From positions 24,359,682-24,423,681 of the forward strand of contig OX457053.1 in assembly GCA_949752735.1 (NCBI GenBank): a stretch of 64,000 nt of DNA. Direction: 5' to 3'. Positions 35,433-46,600 of this stretch are shown here, piece by piece. The notes under the pieces were generated by a model that searched no databases, was not told the DNA's origin, and was given only the letters and a program-made list of their open reading frames with translations. The first letter of the stretch is position 1. The number at the start of each line of letters is the position of its first letter. Both the position numbers and the translations under genes were made by a program. The DNA comes from Lumbricus terrestris (lineage: Eukaryota > Annelida > Clitellata > Crassiclitellata > Lumbricidae).

Positions 35433-37735
35433 CAGTAGTGTGGTTCACAGATACATGGTAAAAAATAAAGTTCAAGCTAAAAACCAAGACACCCTCCCCG
35501 TTTGCTAGACCTATCAATAGTATTATTGAGACAAAATTTCAGCTTCCTATTCCAACTGGAAAACGGTGCTCAACGACTGTGTTACTTTGCATGGGCCAAT
35601 GTATAGACGTTAATGTAGAAATACATGTGTCGAGCATATATTCCCATACAATTGAGTTTTATTTCGAAATAAATCAAACATTACTGTAACATGAAAATAT
35701 GTGTGATACTTAAAGAGTTGGTCAGATTGAAATCAAAAATTTCAGTAGGTTTTAAATAAGGAAAAGTGTCAAAAAATGTCAAAAAACATCATTAAATCCA
35801 CAAATGTCTATAATTGTTCTTATTTTATGACTCCAATACCCGATGCAGTCTTATACTCAAGAAGGCCTTGCTTTTTGCAAACACGGTGTCAACAGCAGAT
35901 TTCTTGATTGATTGAGTGAGGGCAACTTTCCTATTTACCTTGACCACTCGGAGAAAACACAGCTTTTTTCTTCATCAGCGATGAGTCAGTTGAATTCCTC
36001 GAACAACTTCACACTTCTCTCAGCCGTGTTGTTGACCACTCTTAATTGCTGACTTCAGTCTCTGCCCTGCTGATAATCCTCATTCTTAATCTATTGCTCA
36101 GGTGTAAGTGCAAAAAGAGAATCACCAAACTTCAGGTTTGGTAGTAGTGTCAGTGTTCACTGGGTTACAAAGTCGCCCAGGCAATCCCTCTCCTTCAGCA
36201 CCCCATCACTACCCCTCAACATCCTTTCACCGAGGATTTGCAGTCATTACGTAAACTATCTTCACCTTATCTGTAGCAGGCAGCTGGCAACATAACAGTG
36301 TCAGACCTTAAGCCTCATCTGAAAGGTACAATGTACAAGTGATTTTCTAGGACATTCATGGCAGCAATGCTGATCTCCTATAGATAGTAGTCACCTGAAT
36401 CATAATTATTTCCTAGATGAATCAAAATTTACCGATCTTGTCCCGGAGTTTCAGCAGCAAGAGGAGGTTTTTGCCCATACCTTTGAGAGAAGAAGGGAAT
36501 CAAATCACATAAATGAATGAATCTGAGTTTCTTCCTACTTTCTTAGATTCAATACGTCACGTTGATTGCTGAATCGGTATGTTTTGATGGCATACAGTAA
36601 CCTGGCCAATCAACGTGTATGGTAAATTGGGCTATCCAGTTTCTTATTGAGGGCTGACTTCCAAGGACAGCCGTTGACACCTCAATGATGTCTTGGTAGT
36701 CATCTCTTAAACTGACTTTATTTCCAGCAGACTACTTGAGAAAACCGAATGCTCTCTCATGGGAGGCTTCAGTAATGGATGCGACTTATAGAACTCGGAT
36801 GTTGTCACGTGTTACACCATCCCACACATTCTTAAATCTCTTAAATATTGGATTATATTTTGAATTAGATGGACCACAACACAAATGGAGATTTTCCCTA
36901 AAATCAACTCCATCCCAATGACGACAGCAGGCCAGCCACAGAAACTTGTTACCTACTATGTCTTCTTGAAAAACGCATACTGCTCTAAAACACCCGGTGT
37001 TGTCATGTGTTGTATCAAAGATCAAGGCTTGGACATTATCAGTGAGTCTTCATATTAAGTTCAGAAGATAATGAAAGACCTTGGATTTAAATTATATCCT
37101 GCATAGAGGGAAAGTTGGGCACAATAAAGAGTTTATCCACACCATCACCTGAAACTAGCACTGACAGGCGGTCAACATTGTATTGTATTGTATATTGTAT
37201 TGTATAAAAACATTTATAAAAAAACATATCCAGTGTGCTGCAAGTGGGTACAAATTCAGACCTTACAGCTTCAGCATGCTCTATACTGGTCATCGTAAGC
37301 ACTCCATGTGAATGGTATTCCGTGAAAGTGACAGGACAAAAGATCGCACACAAGCGCTCCTGCGCAGTGATTGACACTAACAATCTCAATGCTTGATGAT
37401 CAGATCAGCGTATAATATGTCATTGCTATCAAGTACATTTGTCAATTGATGGCTAAACAGCAGTCTAGTCTTGACTGCGGTAAGTATAATAGCACAACAG
37501 AAACTATTTCAAGGTCATCTACACGACAATGGTTGAGGTTTTTGATCAAGCTACAATGAATCAAGATTTCTATTCAATACAACTATATGGTAATAATTCT
37601 ATGTCGTTGAGCACCATCTTCCAGTTGGACTAGGAAGTTGAAATTCGGTGTCAATAATACTATTGACAGGTCTAACAAATTGAGAGGGTGTCTTGGTATC
37701 TAGCTTGAATTTTATTTTTTTGAACCACCCTAGTG
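35433..37735. mobile_element. DNA transposon relic with long (about 150 bp) inverted repeats
   Basis: The left end TAGTGTGGTTCA and right-end inverse TAGGGTGGTTCA are followed by about 150 bases that match in inverse orientation (for example AGACCTATCAATAGTATTATT and AACTGGAAAACGGTGCTCAA, each with scattered changes). TA lies outside both ends. Inside, a minus-strand fragment (37025-36786) with FDTTHDNTGCFRAVC and CGPSNSKYNPIFKRF recalls a widespread animal transposon-derived protein family, but it is broken. Superfamily not assigned. Confidence 0.55.
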
Positions 37736-38027
37736 TACAGAGTGAATACTGAAATTGTAGGATAACCACTTAACCAGTGAATGGGGTGGACATCATTTTA
37801 GGAGGTTACAGGGAGATTGAAGAGGTGCAACTTACGACCTTATAAAATTATGAATGACCATCAAAGAATTTTGTTTTATTATACTATTCGTGCAGCATGG
37901 ATTTCTAAATTCATTAACCGATATTTCTTATATAATATGCAGTTATATAATAGGCCTAATTGAAAACTTAGAGATGCAAATAGGCCCACGAACTTCAGAG
38001 AGGTTATACCATATATAAGCCTATGTA

Positions 38028-39200
38028 CAGGGTGCGCCAAAAAAAAGTAATCCTCTACGGCTTTTTATCACTATCTTGGCCAAAAATAGGAATTTTTCAA
38101 ATCCAGTTTTACGGGCTTGAAGGTAATTCATATCTACGTACAATAGCCAAATTTCATAGCCATATGTGAAACAGAACAAAAGTTATATCACTTTTAGTGA
38201 GGCCATCCCCCGGTTTTTGACGATTCAAAAACGCGACGCAACGAAAAGTAACAGAAAACCAATTTAATTATTCTGGCCAATATCTTGGCCAAAACTAAGA
38301 ATATCGAAATGAAATTTCAAAAGCTTAAAGACAATTCATATTTGCACATGGTGGTCAGATTCCATCAAAATATTTTGAGCAGAACATAAGTTATACCACT
38401 TTTAGTGAGGCCACCCCCGTTTCTTGACGATTCAAAGACGTAACGCAGCAAAAAGTAGCAAAAACACGATTTCATTAAGTTTCATCTTAAATAATTGTTA
38501 TCAAATAGCCTTGATATTGTCAGATGATCATTATTGTTACTATTTAAAAAAGAAACAGGGCACCAGCGTAGCTGCGCGCCACTGAGAAGTCACTTAGCAA
38601 GATGACGATCAAATTGGTAAATAAGGAATCTATCAGCTTAATCAACAGGTCCATCAAGAACTTTGCAAAGAGACTCAAAAGAGGTTTGACACTGATGGTG
38701 GCCACATTGAACACAAGTTGTGAATCAGTATCAAGTTCAGTTCCAAACAACTGTTATTTGAGATATGACTTGATAAAATCACGTTTTTGTTACTTTCTGT
38801 TGCGTTACGTTTATTAATCGTCAAAAACGGTGGGTGGCCTCACTAAAAGTGGTATAACGTTTGTCCTGTTTGAAATATTTTGATGAAATCCGAGCACCAT
38901 GTGCAGATATGAATTGTCTATAAGCCTGTAAAATTTAATTTCGATATTCTTAATTTTGGCCAAGATATTGGCAAAAAACCTAATTTTTGTTGCGCTTCGT
39001 TTTTGAATCGTCAAAAAACGGTGGGTGGCCTCCCTAAAAGTGGTGTAACTTTTGTTCCGCTTGAAATATATTTTTGTAATTTGACCATTGTACGTAGATA
39101 TAAATTGCCTTTAAGACTGTAAAGTTTCATTTAAAAATTCGTATGTTTGGCCAAGATATTGGCTAAAAACCGTAGGGGATTCCTTTTTTGGTGCACCCTG
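38028..39200. mobile_element. Mariner-derived element, copy 1 (1173 bp)
   Basis: Ends CAGGGTGCGCCAAAAAAAA and, inverted, CAGGGTGCACCAAAAAAGG, flanked by TA on both sides. The interior has repeated motifs (TTGGCCAAGATATTGGC, AAAGTGGTATAAC) and a short frame with SIKNFAKRLKRG, a remnant of the mariner transposase end. Non-autonomous. Confidence 0.82.
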
Positions 39201-39212
39201 TATATAAATGTA

Positions 39213-40913
39213 CAGGGTGCGCCAAAAAAAGTAATCCCCTACAGCTTTTGCAGATATCTTGGCCAAAAATAGGAATTTTTCAAATCCACTTTTACGGGCT
39301 TGAAGGTAATTCATATCTACGTACAATAGCCAAATTTCATCGCCACATGTGAAACAGAACAAAAGTTATATCACTTCTAGTGAGGCCACCCACCGTTTTT
39401 TGACGATTCGAAAACGCGACGCAACAAAAAGTAACAAAAAACCAATTTAATTATTCTGGCCAATATCTTGGCCGGAAGTAAGAATTTCGAAATGAAATTT
39501 TACAGGCTTAAAGACAATCTAGAACTACACACGACGGCTAGAATTCAGCAAAATATTTCAAACAGAATACAAGTTATGGTACTTTTAAGGAGGCTACCCA
39601 CCTTTTTTGACGATTCAAAGACGTAACGCAGGAAAAAATAGCAAAAACACGATTTTTTGTTAAGTCTCATCTCAAATAATTGTTATCAAATAGGCTTTGA
39701 TAATACCAGATGATCATTATTATTACAATTTAAAAAAGGAACAGGGTGCCAGCGTAGCTGCACGTCACTGAGAAGTCACTTAGCAAGATGACAATCAAAT
39801 TGGTAAATAAGAAATCTGTCAGATTAATCAACAGGTCCATCAAGAACTTTGCAAAGAGACTCAAAAGAGGTTTGACACTGATGGTGGACACATTGAACAC
39901 AAGTTGTGAATCAGTATCAAGTTCAGTTCTAAACAACTGTTATTTGAGATACAGTGATGTGGTCTCGAGACCGCGGTCTTGGTCTCGAGACGGTCTCGAG
40001 ACCAGAAAATTGCGGTCTTGGTCTTGGTCTTGGTCTTGAATGAGGCGGTCTTGGTCTTGGTCTTGGTCTTGAAGGTCCGGTCTTGGTCTTGGTCTTGGTC
40101 TTGAAGGTACGGTCTTGGTCTTGGTCTTGAAGGCAAAAAAGGAATGTCATAAGAATTTTTCGTGAAGGAAAAGACAGCAAATTTTAAAATTTTAATCATC
40201 GGGCGACTAAAAAAAGGTTCGTCAGAAATTTCAAGCCGGAAAATTGGAAAAATCCATGTATTTTTCAGAGAAATCATCAATCTAGCCTTTTTTCGACCGG
40301 TCTTGGTCTTGGTACACTCGGTCTTGGTCTTGGTCTTGGTCTTGGAACACTCGGTCTTGGTCTTGGTCTTGGTCTTGGAACACTCGGTCTTGGTCTTGGT
40401 CTTGGTCTTGGAACACTCGGTCTTGGTCTTGGTCTTGGTCTTGGATTTTTGGTCTTGTGCACAACACTGTTGAGATATGACTTGATAAAATCACGTTTTT
40501 GTTACTTTCTGTTGCGTTACGTTTATTAATCGTCAAAAACGGTGGGTGGCCTCACTAAAAGTGTTATAACTTTCGTTCTGGTTGAAATATTTTGATGAAA
40601 TCTGACCTTCATGTGTAAATATGAATTGTCTTTAGGAATGTAAAATTTCATTTCGAAATTTTTACTTCCGGCCAAGATATTAGCAAACACCCTAAAAATT
40701 TTTGCGTTTCGTTTTTGAATCGTCAAAAAACGAGGAGTGGCCTCACTAAAAGTGATATAACTTTTGTTCTGTTCGAAATATTTTTTTGTAATTTGACCAT
40801 TGTACGTAAATATGAATTGCCTTTAAGATTGCAAAGATTCATTTAAAAATTCCTGTGTTTGACCACGATGTCGGCTAAAAACATTAGGGGATTACTTTTT
40901 TTGGCGCACCCTG
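39213..40913. mobile_element. Mariner-derived element, copy 2, carrying a nested hAT
   Basis: Same termini and order as copy 1, separated from it by 12 bp. Without the inserted hAT and its duplicated 8 bp the length is 1175 bp, matching copy 1. Confidence 0.82.
39952..40469. mobile_element. hAT-type element with GGTCTT minisatellite, 518 bp
   Basis: Ends CAGTGATGTG and, inverted, CAGTGTTGTG. The perfect 8-bp duplication TTGAGATA lies at 39944-39951 and 40470-40477. Mariner copy 1 shows the empty site (about 38756-38763). The interior is mostly (GGTCTT)n with a few larger units of about 55 bp ending GGAACACTC. No transposase. Frames over it are artefacts. Confidence 0.9.
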
Positions 40914-42377
40914 TATATATGCATAATATATAAAATATCAGAGGCCTAGAATATAGCCTAACATTATTTTCAGGAAAGTTTTGGAGTTGGCCATAATTTT
41001 GCGGGGTTTCATTCGAATGGTTGTATTCTTTTAAACATGTTTTGTGTTTAATGGCAATGATGCATTTATTTTGGAGGGACCGGGAGGCTGAACATAAATC
41101 CCCAAATACGGTCATGTAAAAAATACATGTACATGACTATAAATGTGTGTGTTCAACCATGCCACGTAATAAGAATTCTTCATTCATATAATCATACATA
41201 TCCAACGTATGACAATTCTGAAGGCTTCTGTGCGATTATGAAAATGAAGGACAAGTGGTGAATGGAGCAGCTTAATTTTATGGGGTACTAGCTGATCTAC
41301 CCGGCGTTGCCCGGGAAATTTTGATTTTTAGTTCCCAGCCACGCCTGACCCCGCTCCCACGCCGCCCTTCTCACCTCGTCTTACATCGGCCCCAACCCGG
41401 TCCCACTCTGGTCGCCATTCCCACCTCGCCTTCTTCCTCCAACCCGGTCCAACCACTTTGAATGCCCAGCGTTGCCCGTGACATTTATGTTTTCGGTCCA
41501 ACTCAGCTCACACTCGTTCATGTTTACGCTATATATTCAGCATTTTTGCGCAACCGCGTGTCAAAAGATCTGACCTCGTCGAAAAATGAGGTTAAAAATC
41601 TATTGGTTCGTTAAAAACCGATCGGCGAAAACTATTGCGTCTTAAATAGGCTAGTGATACATATACGGTGTAGATATTAATTAACGGCACAAAGCGCTAT
41701 AATTTTAAAAGGGCCGTGACGTCATTGATGTACTGGTTTCAGTCATCAATATATCATTGATGGTTTCAATGTCTGTTGAAAACATGGTTGAAAGCAAATA
41801 AAATGGCGTCTTAAACACAGCGTTAGGATTGGATGGAAAATGAAATGTTTCAATCTCGGGAAACGATAAGATTTTTGGATCGCGAAGCCCAATAGTGTTC
41901 CCCGGTGATGCTAAAAAGTATTTTTGTAAATATTGAGAAAAATCGGTCGGGTGGATAAGAAGAAAATTGGTTCATTAATCTGTTACGACTTGTTTTTATA
42001 GGTATAGAAGATAGCAGGTAGGTTGAAAAGGTATAACTTACGACCCTTGAATGACCAGCGAAGAATTTGTTTTGCTCATCATGTATATAAATTAATTATA
42101 TATATAATTATATGTGTAAATATATATATTCTAGTGAGTGCCAGGATCCCTGATATGTAGAATCATTATTGCATCGACTTATATCCATGACCACCAGAGG
42201 TTGATTTGATATTACGATGCTGTTTCATGGATGAGTACGCTCTAGTCTAGGTGTGTTGCTTTTTGAACAGAGACTTTCATCAATATGTCTTCTTGAGGAT
42301 TCGAGTCGTTACGCTATGTGACAATAAAGAACTTTAATCGCTTGGTATACCGACATGAAAACACAACTACACGAGTA
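40914..42377. other. Intergenic, no gene seen
   Basis: Contains CTACCCGGCGTTGCCCGG (41297-41314), a motif that recurs in interspersed repeats of many animals. A block at about 42010-42075 resembles 37810-37880 (AACTTACGACC, then GAATGACCA), a short dispersed repeat. Confidence 0.4.
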
Positions 42378-43117
42378 GGGGAGACTGGGGTCGAAAGTAA
42401 CACGGGTTGAATGTAACAAGCATCACTGCGGCAAAACTGAAGAGCGAGGGACCAGCGTATACCGATCAAAACGTAGATACAGTCGAAAAACTAACGTGTA
42501 CAAAATTTCGACGCTGAATTATTGAGAATAATTTTTTTATAAATCAAAGAAAAATTTTGGGCACAAAAGTGAGTTTCATACTTTTTCATTATTTTTCTCA
42601 TGGCCCGCGGTATTCACGTTTGACATTGTCACTGATTGCCATATGTAGAAGAGTATTCATTCAGGCAGCGTTTGTGTGAGCGATATAAGCGAAAGTTGGT
42701 GTTTTCCAAAGATATTAAATAAAAACTAGTCTCAAGTGATAACGGGGATGGATGTAACACGCCAGGCGGGGTTGGATGTAACGTGTTACAACCTGGCCCA
42801 ATGTATGTTACTATAGAGGTCCCAATGGATTTTTAAGCCAGATTTCAACTTATAATACTACATAAGACAGCCTAGACCTTATTGGTAAGCAAACTAAGCA
42901 TATGATTGTAGATTTAGGAATAATAAAAAAAATGTAGGCCTTTTAATTATTGCAGTGTATAGAGTTGTTCCTCAAAGAGTGAGGAATTACAAACGTAAAC
43001 GAACGAAGGGTATACAAACAATATAAGAGGGAACAAACAGTTATTTAGGGAATGCGCCCTGTCGCTTGTTGCAGAGGAATTGAAAATCTGTCATGTCAAT
43101 CTATTATTGGCCCCTAC

Positions 43118-43123
43118 CGGCTT
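43118..43123. other. Polinton target-site duplication, left
   Basis: CGGCTT, repeated at 59320-59325. A 6-bp duplication is diagnostic of Polinton integrases. Confidence 0.93.
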
Positions 43124-43577
43124 AGTAGTAGAAGAATTAAGCGGCTGAGACATCGACCTATAACCATGGTTGAAAAAATGTGTCGACCCATAACCATGGT
43201 TCAAAAATACAACCACCCATAACCATGGTTCAAAAATATATCCACCCATAACCATGGTTCAAAAATACAACCACCCATAACCATGGTTCAAAAATATATC
43301 CACCCATAACCATGGTTCAAAAATATATCCACCCATAACCATGGTTCAACTTTTTCCAACACACAAATTTATTTTTTTTCCTATTTTATAAAAAACACAA
43401 AAAATATTTTTTTACCAACTTCTGCCAACTACCCAAACCATGGTTAAACTTTTACCAACCAACCCAAACCATGGTTCAACTTCTGCCAACCACCCCAGCA
43501 CGCGCCAATGACTCATCATGCGGGGAATTTCCAGTAGTTTCGATGATGAGTCATAGGGTGAGTGGGTAAATAACCAT
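43124..43577. repeat. Left terminal inverted repeat (454 bp)
   Basis: Pairs with 58866-59319. Ends AGTAGTAG outside and GTAAATAACCAT inside, just upstream of the polymerase gene. Confidence 0.95.
43162..43346. repeat. Seven palindromes AACCATGGTT at 29-bp spacing
   Basis: AACCATGGTT starts at 43162, 43192, 43221, 43250, 43279, 43308 and 43337 (spacing 30, then 29 five times). Two looser copies follow at about 43437 and 43470. Spacers alternate between two forms, CAACCACCCAT and TATCCACCCAT, in the same order as in the right repeat. Probably a binding-site array. Confidence 0.93.
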
Positions 43578-43621
43578 GGTTTCGATGAGTCACTCGATCA
43601 AAATATTTTTTTTCTCTTGTG

Positions 43622-43629
43622 TATATAAA
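43622..43629 (+). promoter_or_regulatory. TATA-like box before polymerase B
   Basis: TATATAAA, 13 bases before the ATG at 43642. This favours that start over the in-frame ATG at 43576, which straddles the end of the inverted repeat. Confidence 0.45.
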
Positions 43630-43641
43630 ATAACAAAAAAA

Positions 43642-46600
43642 ATGGACTGCACAACTCGACTTAAAGACAAGAAATCCCAATATAAAATGAACTACACAGC
43701 GTATAATCTGAAAGAATTGCGACAAATTCCAAAACAAAGAGGACAAAAAGGATATTCAAAACTACGAAAAGCGGAACTTATCGCATTCATAAAGCATGGA
43801 GATCGACTAGGAGCTCGGGCACCAGACATCAAGGCTCCAACGCGTACTCCCGGCACTGTACGAGAATTGCGAGAAATTATAAAAAGGAGAAAACAAAAAG
43901 GATACTCGAGACTACGAAAAGAGGAACTTACGGCATACTTGGAAAAGAATACTTGGAAACATTTGAAGTCGAAAAATCAATCTTTCCCAGATTGGTTGGC
44001 TAGTGAGATTAGTCAATTACCCCCTCAAGTAAAACCACCCGTTCACAGGTTCAAACTTCGAGAGACTGCGACGGCTATCAAAGGGTTTACAAAAAGATAT
44101 ACGATCGAGGGTAACAACAGGGTCGATGCCACATCTTTTCTCAAGGCTGTAAGACCGCAGGTAGTTAGGCTGTTAGCGAAAAATCGAGGGGTAAAAGTTC
44201 AACTCAATCTCATGTGCGTAATGGAGAAAGTAGACATAAAATCTGGTGAAATAGCAACGGCTGAACCTAATTTTAAATCAAAGACTGATATTATTTTAGA
44301 AGCAACCGATGTGAAGGAAATATATACCAACGCAGTGGATAAAATTAAAGAGAGCATGGCGAGTTATCAGATGCGAGGTAGCAATTGGAGATTCAGAGCC
44401 GTTTTGAAATTAGATATCGATACAGTGGTATACAAGCCATTGAAAGGCAGTTCATATATTCAGCTTCCCGAGTATTTAGCTAATAAAAAGGCCATTATTA
44501 ATCCAAAAAACGAAGACGACGAATGTTTCAAATGGTGTATTACTAGAGCGTTGAATCCGGTTGATGACCACCCTGAAAGAATCACTAAAGATCTGAAAGA
44601 ACAATCTAAGAAACTCGATTGGAGTGGTATTGAATTCCCGGTTGCAGTCAATGCTAATATTATACAAAAGTTTGAGCGTCATAATAACATTAGCGTCAGT
44701 GTATTCGGTTATGAGGGGGAAGTATACCCGCTACATATATCGGCGCATGAAAGCTATACCCGCGTAGATCTATTAATCATTTCCGAGGAAGAAAAGAAGC
44801 ATTATTGTTGGATCAAGAACTTTAATAAGTTGTTAGCGCATCGAACAGAAAAATCCCATAATTCAATGCACTATTGCAGAAGATGTTTAATCGGCTACAG
44901 AACGATAGAATCGCTTAATAAACACAGCGAGTACTGTTCACAGCAGGACGCCCAACGAATAGAATTACCTCCACCGGGAACTATGCTAAGTTTTAATAAT
45001 CATTTTAAATCGATGGAAGTGCCTTTCGTCATCTACGCGGATTTCGAGTCCTTCATCAAACCGATCGATACTTGCCAACCCGATCCTAGCACTTCTTACA
45101 CTAATAAATATCAGAAACATACGCCTAGCTCGTTTTGCTACTACGTAAAATGTTTCGACGACAGCGTCTATTCTCAAGATCCGGTGACGTATGCGGCTGA
45201 AAACGAAGACGATGATGTTGCTCAGAAATTCATAGATTCTCTTGTAGAAAATATAAAACGAATATATAATCAGTTCAAGTTCCCGAAGGATATGATATTC
45301 GGTAAAACTGAGAAGAAATGTTACGAAGAAGCCATCAATTGTCATATCTGTGGAAAAGCGCTATATGATCCAGAAAATCCAGACAATATCCGTGTCAGAG
45401 ATCATTGTCATTTGACTGGCAAATTCAGAGGTGCCGCTCATACCATTTGTAACCTGAAATATAAAGTCCCCAAGTTTTTTCCTGTAGTATTCCATAATCT
45501 AACCGGCTACGATAGTCATCTTTTCGTGAAGAAATTACGAGGTGGTGATAATGAAAAGATTAATTGCATTCCCTGCAACGAAGAGAAGTATATATCGTTT
45601 AGCCGAGAGATCGTAGTCGGTAAGTTTATTAACAAAGAAGGGAAAGAGAAAGAGGTCAAGCGCGAATTACGTTTCATAGACAGTTTTAGATTCATGCCTG
45701 CGAGTCTCGACGCGTTATCGAAGAACCTAAGAAAAGATCAGTGCAAAATTATAAGCAAGTACTATTCCGGTAATAAGCTTGATCTCTTGCTTAGAAAAGG
45801 CGTTTACCCATACGATTACGTCGACGGTGTTGAAAGATTAAACGAAACCGAATTGCCTCCGAAGCATAACTTCTATTCAAAACTAAACGATTCAGGGATC
45901 AGCGATGAAGATTACGAACACGCGAGAACGGTGTGGGATAAATTTGGGTGTAAAACGCTACGAGATTATCACAACTTGTATAATATTTCGGATGTTCTAT
46001 TATTAGCCGATGTATTCGAAAACTTTAGGGGCGTGTGCAACGAACATTATAAACTCGACCCCGCATGGTATTTTACTTCCCCCGGACTTGCATGGGATGC
46101 GGCGCTAAAGTTGACGGCTGTACAGTTGGAGTTATTGAGCGATTACGATATGTTACTGATGATTAAGCAGGGGATAAGGGGAGGTGTCAGCACGATTTCG
46201 AATCGATACGGGAAAGCGAACAACAAGTACATGGGAGAAGCTTACGACCCCACCCAGCCTTCGACATTCATTCCGTACTTAGACGCGAACAACTTGTACG
46301 GTTGGGCAATGTGCAAGCCACTACCAACTCACGACTTCAAATGGATGACTGATAACGAGTTGAGCGATTGGAAAAGCATTACCGAACGAGACGGGGTGGG
46401 GTGTATACTAGAAGTCGACTTAGAATATCCAGAAGAATTACACGACCTGCATAACGATTATCCACTGGCTCCTGAGAGTGTAAAACCGCCAGGATCGGTT
46501 GTAGCGAAACTAATTCCAAATTTGAACGATAAGAAAAAGTATGTAGTTCATTACGGTAATTTAAAATTGTACGAAAGTCTCGGTTTGAAAATCGTTAAAA

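Noticed and set aside
43162..43346. CRISPR-like array of 29-bp spaced repeats
   Set aside because: The spacers are near copies of each other, the array lies in a eukaryotic transposon end and is mirrored at the other end; no cas genes.
43576..43641. ATG at 43576 as the polymerase start
   Set aside because: It straddles the inner edge of the inverted repeat, and the first 22 codons lack similarity to polymerase. The ATG at 43642 follows a TATA box and has the AAAATG context.
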